Shown in pieces: positions 35,498 to 43,920 of a stretch of DNA of 64,000 bases (positions within the stretch are counted from its first letter, which is position 1; each line of letters opens with the position of its first letter). This stretch comes from Pseudoalteromonas sp. XMcav2-N. Lineage in GTDB: Bacteria; Pseudomonadota; Gammaproteobacteria; Enterobacterales; Alteromonadaceae. The translations under genes and the position numbers were made by a program. Where the stretch lies: contig NZ_JAMXSF010000007.1 in NCBI RefSeq assembly GCF_024124545.1, forward strand, positions 222,545 through 286,544, in the 5' to 3' direction. Under the pieces are notes generated by a model, which saw only the letters and a program-made list of their open reading frames with translations, ran no database searches and was not told where the DNA came from.

Positions 35498-36718
35498 ATG
35501 AATATGAAACGGACGCTGCTTGCTGTTTTTCTTTTCATTGTAACTTTCAGTGTGCTGGCCACTGCCGCCGAGCGGCCTGTGCTGTATATATATCACGACT
35601 CTGATTATAGCAGTCATAGCGAGTCGGCCGAAGCCATGAAAATGGGCTTTAATAGCGCGTTAAGTGAGCGTAATTTTGAGGTTCAGGGATTTCGGCTGCA
35701 GCTCCTTGAAAAGGACCACAGAGGCAACAGTAATCGCAGTTTACTGACCATGCGGCGCTTTTTGCAAGACGAGCGTGCTTTACTGGTGTTGGGTGGGTTA
35801 CATTCGCCGCCTTATATAAAACATCGCGAGTTTATTAATCAACAGGGCATTCTACTCTTAGTACCCTGGGCAGCCGGTGGACCGATAACACGTTACCCGG
35901 ATGCTAACAATTGGGTGTTCAGGTTGTCTATTGATGACACCAAAGCCGGGTTGAGGCTGGTGGAATTCGCCAGACAAAAACAGTGTCGTTCGCCGCATAT
36001 GCTACTGGAGCGCACGCCCTGGGGGAAATCAAATTATCAGACTATAACTCAGGCACTCGACAAGCCTGAGGCCCCTGTGACCTGGTTCAACTGGAATATG
36101 AAAATGAATGCCGCCAAAATCATGCTACGAGAGATTGCCAGTAATGGGCATGACTGCGTGATTTTTGTGGGGAATGCACTGGAGGGCAAACAGTTGGTAA
36201 AGGCGGTTGGACAGGCGCCTGACACTCAGCGCCCTGCTATTATCAGTCACTGGGGCATAACGGGTGGTAACTTTTTCGCTCAGGTGGCTGATGAGTTGCG
36301 TGCAGGAATAGATTTACACTTTTTGCAAAGTTGTTTCTCATTTCAGCAACGGCCACATGCTGAATTTGTAGCCCGGGTGTGGCAACAGTTAATAACCGCT
36401 TACCCAGAAAAAATCGTTGATGGACAATTTATACAGTCTCCGGCTGGTTTTATCCATGGTTATGACTTAGGTCGACTGTTTTTGGCTTCGCTCGATCAAA
36501 TCTCTCTGAGCGGCAACGTAAAACAAGACAGAGCCGCATTGCGTCGTGCACTTGAAAACCTTAAGCAACCAGTCCAGGGGTTGATCAAAGTCTACAAGCA
36601 ACCGTTTTCTCCCTGGTCAGAGTCGCAACCCGATGCCCATGAAGCTTTGGGTCTGGAAGACATATGTATGGCCAGTTATAACGCTGATGGCAGTATCAAG
36701 GTGCTAAAAAATCAATGA
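35498..36718 (+). CDS. Periplasmic binding protein (type I, Leu/Ile/Val-like) partner of hybrid kinase
   Basis: A 406-aa secreted type I periplasmic binding protein: signal peptide MKRTLLAVFLFIVTFSVLATAA, then a Peripla_BP_6-like domain with LLVLGGLHSPP, LLVPWAAGGP, PAIISHWGITGGNFF and the ABC-type FIHGYDLGRLFLA end. There is no transporter nearby; its stop overlaps the start of a hybrid kinase (ATGA, 36715-36718). It probably presents a ligand to the kinase's periplasmic domain, as LuxP does for LuxQ. The ligand cannot be read; amino acids, urea and amides are common for the fold. Confidence 0.85.
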   Translation: MNMKRTLLAVFLFIVTFSVLATAAERPVLYIYHDSDYSSHSESAEAMKMGFNSALSERNFEVQGFRLQLLEKDHRGNSNRSLLTMRRFLQDERALLVLGGLHSPPYIKHREFINQQGILLLVPWAAGGPITRYPDANNWVFRLSIDDTKAGLRLVEFARQKQCRSPHMLLERTPWGKSNYQTITQALDKPEAPVTWFNWNMKMNAAKIMLREIASNGHDCVIFVGNALEGKQLVKAVGQAPDTQRPAIISHWGITGGNFFAQVADELRAGIDLHFLQSCFSFQQRPHAEFVARVWQQLITAYPEKIVDGQFIQSPAGFIHGYDLGRLFLASLDQISLSGNVKQDRAALRRALENLKQPVQGLIKVYKQPFSPWSESQPDAHEALGLEDICMASYNADGSIKVLKNQ

Positions 36719-39700
36719 ATAACAACGCTGAGAAGTCGCTATTTAAAATGAGCTCCGACAAGGCATTCTACGCATTTTTGTTGTGTAGCCTGATATTGTC
36801 TGTTTCTCTGAGCCTTGTGATGTTGAGTAACCATGCAGATACTGCCATTCGTCAGGTGCAAACGGAAGTGCGTCAGACCGAGGCGCGTTTGGGCGTTAGC
36901 AACCTCGGTCAGTTTTTGCGTACCCGTCTGGTACTGCTCAAAGATCTGGCGCAATACCCGGTTTTGGCCAATGGGGTTATGGGCTCAGATATTTCCCGAG
37001 CTTCTTTGTCTGATTTCCTGGGGGAATATCGGATCCTCGGGAAAAAGGAACCACTGTCCCTGTACAATGTCCTTGGCGAGCCGGTTTACCGCAGTGGTCA
37101 GGTGTTATTGGTACCTGGCGAAGAAGACGACTGGCTGGAATTGCTGTTGGATGGGCGATTATCGCATGCAGTGATTTTACAGCGTGATGCTCAGCTGTTT
37201 AGTTTTGTTATCGCGGTGCCTATAGAGTACAACGGATTTACTGAGGGCGTGTTAGTTGCTGAATTTGATGCTGATTTGGCTAACCTTCTGGCAATGGATC
37301 TGAGTAATCAGGCTCTGGCGGTCGAATTGTCCGGACAGTGGGTCGATTACAGTAATGCTGCTCCAAATGCGGAGTACGTTGTATTGCACAACACACAGAT
37401 GCCTGGCACGGATATTCATGTCAGCCTGATGATAAGTCAGTCAACCATAGATGATAGTGTCTTTGCTTTTATTGTTGAGCTTGGCCAGGCAATTTTTATC
37501 GGTCTGTCATTGTCCTTTTTGTTGCTGCTGTTTTTTGGTCGTCAATTGCTCCTTAATCCATTTAAACGTTTGCAAACATCTGAGCAAAGGATTAAAAAAA
37601 GCGAAGAGCGCTTCAAGCTGGCCATCGAGGGGAGCCATGACGGTATTTGGGATTGGGATATCGAAAGCGGAGATGTATTTTACTCGCCAAGATACAGGGA
37701 ATTGCTGGGCTATAATCCATCTGATCATAAGGGGTTTCCTGACCGTTTTGAAGTGCTTGAACATCATTTACATCCAAAAGACAGAAGTGCGACGTTTTCT
37801 GCACTACAAGACCATTTGAATGGTAAAGGTGGGTTCGACGTAGAGTTTCGTTTGCGTACCCGACAAAACGATTACCGCTATTTTCGTTCAAAGGGCCTTG
37901 CCCTGCGTAATGAGTCAGGAAAAGCTATCCGCATGTCTGGCTCTCTCACTGACATTACAGATCAGAAAATGTACCAGGAAGCATTAAGCCAGGCAAAGGA
38001 ACACAACGACCTGCTGGCATATGCAATAGAATCGTGTGATGTTGGCATTATCATTTCAGATGCCAAAGTACATGGGTTGCCGCTGACCTTCATTAACAGC
38101 GCCTTTACAACTGTTACGGGTTATGGCGAAGAAGTATTGGGGACCAACTGTAAGTTTCTGCAGGGCAAGGATACGGCACAGGAAGCGGTGGACAGTATGG
38201 TTGAGGCCATTAACAACCGTAAAGCACATCGTACTGTGATCCTTAATTATACGAAGCTGGGCAAATCTTTTTGGAACAATCTACATATTGCGCCCGTAAG
38301 TAATGACCGGGGAGAGTTGGTTGCTTATGTCGGCATTATACAGGATATCTCTGAGGAAATTGCCCAAGAGAGAGCATTGGCAGATGCCAAAAGTCAGGCT
38401 GAGCAGGCAAGTCGGGCGAAAAGCGAATTCCTGGCATCAATGAGCCATGAGATACGTACTCCAATGAATGGGGTCCTTGGTATGCTTAATCTATTGCTGA
38501 GCAACGAATTGGATGAGCAACAAACGCACCGGGTTAAACTGGCCATGAGTAGCGCAAACTCACTCCTTAATCTGATCAATGACATACTGGACTTTTCAAA
38601 AGTCGATGCCGGAAAGCTGGAGCTTGAGATGCTCGACTTTGATTTACGAGGTATGTTTGAAGACTTTGCCGAGTCAGCAGCTTTGCAAGCACAATGTAAA
38701 GGGCTTGAGCTCGTGCTGGATACACTTGACATTGAACAAAGCATGGCTAAAGGTGATCCAAGCCGGATCAGGCAAATTCTCGCCAACCTGGTAGGTAATG
38801 CAATTAAATTTACAGAGCAAGGTGAAGTCATTATTCAGGGCAAGCTGACCGAATTAGATAATAATGGCCTGTGCCTGGAGTGTGCCATCACAGATACCGG
38901 GATTGGCATCCCAAAAGCGAAAAGTGCAACTCTATTCGACTCTTTTTCTCAGGTTGACTCGTCAACAACGCGCAAATATGGCGGGACAGGCCTTGGTCTT
39001 GCGATTGTCAGAAAGCTGTGCCAGCTAATGGGAGGCGATGTCTGGGTTGAGAGTGTTGAGGGCGAAGGGAGCACGTTTAAGTTTCGGGTGTTGCTAGAAA
39101 AAAGTGCCCAGTCAAAGCAGATACTACCCGATCTGGATATGTCCAAGCTTGAGTTATTGGTGGTAGATGACAACCAGACCAATCGCACTGTTCTTGGGCA
39201 GCAGCTGCGGCATTGGGGCGCACAAGTCTTTGAATCTTCATCTGGTATAGCTGCATTGGCTGAGTGCGAGAAACGATTTCATGACGGACAGCGTAAAATG
39301 TTTGATATTGCGTTGCTGGATATGCAGATGCCCAATATGGATGGTGCACAGTTGGGCAAAACCATCAAAGAGGACAAGCGCTTTAAAGGAGTCAAGCTTA
39401 TTATGATGACCTCAATCGGTCATCAGGGCGATGCGTCTTATTTCGCAGACTTAGGGTTCTCTGGGTACTTTCCTAAGCCTGCAACGACAGAAGATCTGTT
39501 CAATGCCCTGTCTGTGGTTGCAGATGACGGAGAGGCATTGGCAAATGCCAAACCGCTGGTAACTACGCATTACCTTAAGAGTATGAAAGATCCCCATCAG
39601 GATACGACAAGGGTGAAGTGGGCGCCAAAACCGCGTATTTTGTTGGCCGAGGATAATCAGGTCAATCAGATAGTAACGGTAAGCATGTTGCAGAAGCTGG

Positions 39701-40038
39701 ACATTGAGTATGTTGATGTTGTGAGTGATGGTAACGAGGCACTACGTAACCTGAGAGAATATCAACATTCGGAGGGGTATTCACTGGTATTGATGGATTG
39801 TCAGATGCCAGAAATGGACGGTTTTCATGCGACCAAAGCCATTCGAAAAGGGCAGGCGGGTAAGTCAAATATGGATATTACCATAGTGGCACTTACGGCC
39901 AATGCCATGGTTGGCGATGAGAAAAAATGCCTTGAAGCCGGTATGAATGATTATCTGAGCAAACCAGTATCCATTGAGGCGCTGCTGAGCTGCCTGAAAA
40001 AGCACCTAAGCTATGAGCAGATCGTAGTCGAAGAATAA
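36715..40038 (+). CDS. Hybrid histidine kinase with periplasmic, PAS, LOV-like and two receiver domains
   Basis: A 1107-aa hybrid kinase. TM helices at about 15-38 and 255-277 bracket a periplasmic sensor domain. A PAS domain (about 299-420) is followed by a LOV-type PAS (about 435-550) with GTNCKFLQG, its flavin-adduct Cys479, NYTKLGKSFWNNLHI and a GIIQD end carrying the Asn and Gln flavin contacts. HisKA has His578 (MSHEIRTPMNG), the ATPase GTGLGLAIVRKLCQL, and two receivers have phosphoacceptors Asp869 and Asp1028. No HPt domain is visible. It overlaps the binding protein gene, so it may integrate a periplasmic ligand with blue light. LOV photochemistry is a family-based prediction. Confidence 0.88.
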   Translation: MNNNAEKSLFKMSSDKAFYAFLLCSLILSVSLSLVMLSNHADTAIRQVQTEVRQTEARLGVSNLGQFLRTRLVLLKDLAQYPVLANGVMGSDISRASLSDFLGEYRILGKKEPLSLYNVLGEPVYRSGQVLLVPGEEDDWLELLLDGRLSHAVILQRDAQLFSFVIAVPIEYNGFTEGVLVAEFDADLANLLAMDLSNQALAVELSGQWVDYSNAAPNAEYVVLHNTQMPGTDIHVSLMISQSTIDDSVFAFIVELGQAIFIGLSLSFLLLLFFGRQLLLNPFKRLQTSEQRIKKSEERFKLAIEGSHDGIWDWDIESGDVFYSPRYRELLGYNPSDHKGFPDRFEVLEHHLHPKDRSATFSALQDHLNGKGGFDVEFRLRTRQNDYRYFRSKGLALRNESGKAIRMSGSLTDITDQKMYQEALSQAKEHNDLLAYAIESCDVGIIISDAKVHGLPLTFINSAFTTVTGYGEEVLGTNCKFLQGKDTAQEAVDSMVEAINNRKAHRTVILNYTKLGKSFWNNLHIAPVSNDRGELVAYVGIIQDISEEIAQERALADAKSQAEQASRAKSEFLASMSHEIRTPMNGVLGMLNLLLSNELDEQQTHRVKLAMSSANSLLNLINDILDFSKVDAGKLELEMLDFDLRGMFEDFAESAALQAQCKGLELVLDTLDIEQSMAKGDPSRIRQILANLVGNAIKFTEQGEVIIQGKLTELDNNGLCLECAITDTGIGIPKAKSATLFDSFSQVDSSTTRKYGGTGLGLAIVRKLCQLMGGDVWVESVEGEGSTFKFRVLLEKSAQSKQILPDLDMSKLELLVVDDNQTNRTVLGQQLRHWGAQVFESSSGIAALAECEKRFHDGQRKMFDIALLDMQMPNMDGAQLGKTIKEDKRFKGVKLIMMTSIGHQGDASYFADLGFSGYFPKPATTEDLFNALSVVADDGEALANAKPLVTTHYLKSMKDPHQDTTRVKWAPKPRILLAEDNQVNQIVTVSMLQKLDIEYVDVVSDGNEALRNLREYQHSEGYSLVLMDCQMPEMDGFHATKAIRKGQAGKSNMDITIVALTANAMVGDEKKCLEAGMNDYLSKPVSIEALLSCLKKHLSYEQIVVEE

Positions 40039-40045
40039 TAAAAAT

Positions 40046-40066
40046 ATGCGGCCCACTGCCGCATTT
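40046..40066 (+). terminator. Terminator after the hybrid kinase
   Basis: A 7-bp stem ATGCGGC / GCCGCAT with a CCACT loop is followed by only a short T-run (TT). Confidence 0.6.
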
Positions 40067-40180
40067 GAGAGAGTAAACAAGGCTACGCTGAAGCCTTGAT
40101 AATTAAATAACATAGCTCAAGCAAATGCGACAACCAGAACATAATGCTAATTGGGTTGACTATATACTGTTGGACTATTA

Positions 40181-40873
40181 ATGAAGAGATTTAAAATATA
40201 TACCTTTTCTTTGATTGCATTTTTAATGCTTCCCCTTGGTTACTTTCAAAAAGAAGCAATTGTTTGCGAACTGATCGGTGCTTCTCAATTTGATGAAGTG
40301 TCGCCAAACTTATATGTTGATCAAAGTATGAGTCATCTGCAGCAAGTTAACCTCGTCAATACTGTTGAGGCTGCCGTAACAAGAGTTACCGATACCTATG
40401 GTGCACCAGCTTCACACCCCAGAATTATTGCCACTGCTGATGCGAAATATGCAAAGTTTGGATTCAACCCGACAGGCATGCAGAGGTCCGGTTTTTTTAG
40501 AGAATGTATATTTCTAGGTCCGAAGGGCCTGAATACGGACGTTGTTGCCCATGAGCTTGTTCATGCCGAGGTCAGGCACCGAACAAATTTGATGGCTGAA
40601 CTGACTCAAATACCAGCCTGGTTCATCGAAGGAACAGGGATCCGAGTAGACCATAGAGTACCATTTCTATTAGAAAACATAGATGTGACAAATGAGGATG
40701 TTTCTAAGATTAAGTCGGTATTTTATCTCCGTGACTTCCCTAACACTCATGTCAAATACTATCAGGCTTCGTTCATAGCTGTTAAACCGATGAACCCAAA
40801 GAAGATGTACAGCGGCCTGGAAAGGTTGAACAATGGAGAGCAGTTTGAGCATGTTTTCAGCGAGCTGTTATAG
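40181..40873 (+). CDS. Zincin-like (peptidase MA-type) membrane-anchored protein
   Basis: A 230-aa protein with an N-terminal signal or anchor (FKIYTFSLIAFLMLPLGYF). The HExxH motif HELVH (124-128) is followed 22 residues later by WFIEGTG with Glu150. This is the pattern of gluzincin/peptidase MA-like domains with His, His and Glu zinc ligands. It should be an extracytoplasmic metalloprotease, but activity is unproven. The gene is AT-rich compared with its neighbours, hinting at acquisition. No operon partner is evident. Confidence 0.6.
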   Translation: MKRFKIYTFSLIAFLMLPLGYFQKEAIVCELIGASQFDEVSPNLYVDQSMSHLQQVNLVNTVEAAVTRVTDTYGAPASHPRIIATADAKYAKFGFNPTGMQRSGFFRECIFLGPKGLNTDVVAHELVHAEVRHRTNLMAELTQIPAWFIEGTGIRVDHRVPFLLENIDVTNEDVSKIKSVFYLRDFPNTHVKYYQASFIAVKPMNPKKMYSGLERLNNGEQFEHVFSELL

Positions 40874-40943
40874 TTGTTACCTGGATTTGAACTGCTCAAC
40901 GTAGTAAAGGGTCCACACCGTTATTATTCAGCGTAGAGTGTGT

Positions 40944-43115
40944 ATGTTAAAAGCGTTACCAGAGAAGTATTATCTCACCCACTTTCATGAATTGCAGGGA
41001 TTTGTTTCAAAAACCAGCTTTCATCTTCTTACTTTATCACAGCAGGCTCTGTTCACTGAACTTGGTTCTCTTGATGAAGAGTGCCTGTGTTTATTGTTGC
41101 GTATTATCAATCGCAAACGTGTGTATGTCACCAGAGCACAGCTAAACTACGCAGAAATTAAGGACACAGATGCTGCCTTGAATGAGCTGCGTAGTAAAGG
41201 GCTGGTTCAAACAGCGCAAGATAAGGATGCTGATGTACTATTGGGGGAGTTGACTAAGGAGCAGTTACAGTCCATAGCGTCTGAGCTGATAGCGTCAGGC
41301 AAAGTGTCTTCCACACCCCCAACAAAATCTGCAAAAAAAGCACTATGGAATGAATTTGTTTACGCCCAATGCACTCACGTTGCGCTGGCAGATACCTCGG
41401 TATTTCGTGCTCACTTGTCAGCGCCAGTCAAAGCAGACTTTGAATATTGGTTGTTTTTATTCTTTGGTAAACTGGGCGGCACTTTGCAGCAGTTCTCGTT
41501 GCGCGATCTGGGTGTAATGCAAACACGTCAGGGCGTATCAACGGGTAATGCACACTTTTCCGAGTTGGCTGAGGCGCAAAGTGCCTATTTTTATGTTAGT
41601 CAAAATAAACTCCTGAATAATCTAAGCTTAGACGACAAAGTGTTGCTAGCAACACGGATCTATCAAGAACAAGTACCAGCTGCAGAGGGACCGATGGCAC
41701 AGACTAAGCGTGATGATTTGACGCATAAACTGGCTTGTCAGTTGGACCGGGAAGAACCAGCACTTGCGACGGTGATGCTGAAGATCAGCAACCACCCAAA
41801 GGCACAGGAGAAATATATTCGTACTCTGTACGCAGCTGGGGACCATGAGGCTTGCCTGACTCAGCTTGAAGAGGTGCTGGCTTGCCCACAAAACGAAGAG
41901 TTATTGATATTTGCCGAGGATTTCTCAGCGCTGAAATTCACCACCAAGCGTACCTCTGTATTGACAGACATACTACGTCAAAGCGGCTCTCCTATCGCAC
42001 TGGACGAAGCCTATGTTGGTTATCCTGAAATGGGGGCAATTGCCTGGTATCACCGCCACGGGAGTAAAGCCTACCATGGAGAAAACCAGTTCTGGCGCAT
42101 GCTATTTGTTTTGGTTTTTTGGCCAGCGCTTTACGAATCGACAACCGGTGCACCCAGCAATGAGTTTGATTTAACGCCACGGAGCCTGAAATATAATCAA
42201 TTTTATGAAGCACATAGCGATCATATTGAACAGATCCTTGGAAAAATTACAGATAATCAAAGTTTATTCGACTGGCTACTGCGTCAGGCCAGTGCACATT
42301 TCGGTAAACCGAATCGACTGGTCTTCTGGCACAGGCCTACACTGGACCTGTTATTCATGGTGGCTCGATTAATTCCCATTACGGCCCTAAAAACACACCT
42401 GGTCGCCATGTGTAAAGATTTTAAAATGCTTAAAGATGGCTATCCTGACCTGGTATGCATTCATGGTAGCGATGTGTCATTCGTTGAGATAAAAGCACCA
42501 GGAGATAGTCTTAGGCGTAATCAGCTGGTGACAATAAGGCGTCTGATTGAATCGGGTTTTAAGGTCGACATTCAGCAAGTGTGTTGGCAGATTGCACCAC
42601 AACAGGCTTATGTTGTAATTGATGTGGAAACCACAGGAGGCAAAAAGGAGTTTGATCGCATTACAGAAATAGCGATGGTCAGGGTCGTCGATGGCAAAGT
42701 GGTAAAACGCTGGCAAAGCCTCATTAACCCAATGCGGCGGATCCCTAAATACATCACAGAGCTAACCGGCATTAGCAACGAAATGGTGGCGAATGCGCCC
42801 CTCTTTTCTGACGTTGCTCAGCAAGTCGAAGACTTTATGCAGGATGCCATTTTTGTCGCGCATAATGTCAACTTTGATATGGGGTTTGTTAAAGCTGAAT
42901 TTGCCCGAATTGATCAAGTTTTTCAAAAGCCAAAACTATGTACCGTGCAGCTGGGCAGAAAATGGTTGCCAGGTTTGAAATCTTATGCACTAAACAAGGT
43001 CTGTGCAGAGCTGGGAATTATGTTGACTCAGCACCACAGAGCGATGGCTGACGCAGAGGCCACGGCACAGTTATTTATATTGATTAATGAAGTCAGACTG
43101 GAAAATCAAAAATAA
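40944..43115 (+). CDS. FAN1-like VRR-NUC nuclease fused to DEDDh exonuclease
   Basis: A 723-aa fusion. The N-terminus matches FAN1 proteins (KYYLTHFHELQGFV, then a winged-helix region ALNELRSKGLVQ). The VRR-NUC domain has YPDLVCIHGSDVSFVEIKAPGD with Glu515 and a Lys. From about residue 555 a DnaQ-like domain has VIDVETTGG (Asp560, Glu562), FVAHNVNFDMGF and the HRAMADAEATAQL end. FAN1 is a 5' flap/interstrand-crosslink repair nuclease; the extra domain is a 3'-5' exonuclease of the epsilon type. The ATG at 40944 is preferred over the upstream GTG. Confidence 0.85.
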   Translation: MLKALPEKYYLTHFHELQGFVSKTSFHLLTLSQQALFTELGSLDEECLCLLLRIINRKRVYVTRAQLNYAEIKDTDAALNELRSKGLVQTAQDKDADVLLGELTKEQLQSIASELIASGKVSSTPPTKSAKKALWNEFVYAQCTHVALADTSVFRAHLSAPVKADFEYWLFLFFGKLGGTLQQFSLRDLGVMQTRQGVSTGNAHFSELAEAQSAYFYVSQNKLLNNLSLDDKVLLATRIYQEQVPAAEGPMAQTKRDDLTHKLACQLDREEPALATVMLKISNHPKAQEKYIRTLYAAGDHEACLTQLEEVLACPQNEELLIFAEDFSALKFTTKRTSVLTDILRQSGSPIALDEAYVGYPEMGAIAWYHRHGSKAYHGENQFWRMLFVLVFWPALYESTTGAPSNEFDLTPRSLKYNQFYEAHSDHIEQILGKITDNQSLFDWLLRQASAHFGKPNRLVFWHRPTLDLLFMVARLIPITALKTHLVAMCKDFKMLKDGYPDLVCIHGSDVSFVEIKAPGDSLRRNQLVTIRRLIESGFKVDIQQVCWQIAPQQAYVVIDVETTGGKKEFDRITEIAMVRVVDGKVVKRWQSLINPMRRIPKYITELTGISNEMVANAPLFSDVAQQVEDFMQDAIFVAHNVNFDMGFVKAEFARIDQVFQKPKLCTVQLGRKWLPGLKSYALNKVCAELGIMLTQHHRAMADAEATAQLFILINEVRLENQK

Positions 43116-43180
43116 TGGCTCGATGAGCAGGTGTTATGTGAGTGAGCAGTTAGTTCAACAGGGGCAATATGCGTGTTTTG

Positions 43181-43209
43181 TTTGTCGCCCGGTTCAAACG
43201 AGCGACAAA
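43181..43209 (-). terminator. Hairpin after the Cys-rich peptide gene
   Basis: TTTGTCGC (43181-43188) and GCGACAAA (43202-43209) form an 8-bp stem with a 13-base loop. On the minus strand it lies just after the stop of the 43222 peptide. Confidence 0.55.
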
Positions 43210-43221
43210 GACTAAATGTGA

Positions 43222-43431
43222 TTAGTCACAGTTGTACCAGCGGTTTGTGAAAACACAATCGCGGCCGTTGTAGCATGAGATCACACCAGTCTGACAATCA
43301 TTTCGATTAGTTGGTGCGCAATCAAGGTAAGAAGGTTCATAACCGCCGCCTACATTAGGCGTTGCCTTGGCATTCAGCTGTTGGTTTGAAGATAAGGTTT
43401 TTAGTTTTTTCTTGTTTAGTGTAAATTTCAT
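43222..43431 (-). CDS. Cys-rich GG-leader RiPP-like precursor peptide A
   Basis: A 69-aa peptide. A basic leader (FTLNKKKLKTLSSN) ends in ATPNVGGG, a double-glycine cleavage junction. The core of about 39 residues has five cysteines (spacing C-x7-C-x6-C-x5-C-x8-C) plus Ser, Thr and aromatic residues, ending WYNCD. AAGGA favours the ATG at 43431; the ATG at 43437 adds two residues. It shares its leader with the peptide at 46234. Such leaders are seen in class I lanthipeptide-like or other RiPP precursors, but no modification or export gene is adjacent, so the product class is unproven. Confidence 0.6.
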   Translation of the reverse strand: MKFTLNKKKLKTLSSNQQLNAKATPNVGGGYEPSYLDCAPTNRNDCQTGVISCYNGRDCVFTNRWYNCD

Positions 43432-43490
43432 TTTCATTTCCTTTGTGATTTACAATTGCCTGAACAGGCCGTATCGAAAATAACAAAAAA

Positions 43491-43889
43491 ATGGCGAAAG
43501 TAAAAGGTCAGTATCAAAAATACTTAGTCAATACTTTACTCGATGTACTGTGGGTATTGTCCGCCGTGCTACTTACATTTGTGCTCTTTCCGTGCCTGAT
43601 TGCAGCCGCAATACCTGACTGGTCAATTGTTGCTTATCTGCTGCTAGCCAGTGCCATTGTATTTGGTGTTTACGCAAAAGATAAAAAGTTATCAAAGCAA
43701 GGGACAGAGCGGATCTCTGAGCGACAGTTACTCTTGGTATCTGCCTGCTCATTGCATATTTCAACCCTGTTCTGTATGCAAATTGTAAAGCATAAAACCG
43801 CTAAACTATCATTCCTTTTAAAGCTTCTGATGCTCTTTTTCATTCAGGTTGTTGGGTTGCTAAGTATGCTAATACGGCTGTATATGTAG
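43491..43889 (+). CDS. DUF1294 family membrane protein
   Basis: A 132-aa protein with three to four TM helices. The C-terminal block KDKKLSKQGTERISERQLLL followed by FCMQIVKHKTAKLSFLLKLL matches the DUF1294 pattern (RIPE...L, and M...RHKT.K..F). Function is unknown. It is divergent from the peptide gene at 43222-43431, only 53 bases away, and its stop lies within a 16-bp inverted repeat. Confidence 0.75.
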   Translation: MAKVKGQYQKYLVNTLLDVLWVLSAVLLTFVLFPCLIAAAIPDWSIVAYLLLASAIVFGVYAKDKKLSKQGTERISERQLLLVSACSLHISTLFCMQIVKHKTAKLSFLLKLLMLFFIQVVGLLSMLIRLYM

Positions 43890-43919
43890 CGCGTCAGGCT
43901 GCTGCCTGACGCGCTACAT
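43884..43919. terminator. Perfect 16-bp inverted repeat between convergent genes
   Basis: ATGTAGCGCGTCAGGC and its exact reverse complement enclose a TGCT loop. The stop of the DUF1294 gene is inside the left arm and the symporter gene ends at 43921. A bidirectional terminator is the simplest reading although there is no T-run. Confidence 0.7.
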
Positions 43920-43920
43920 G

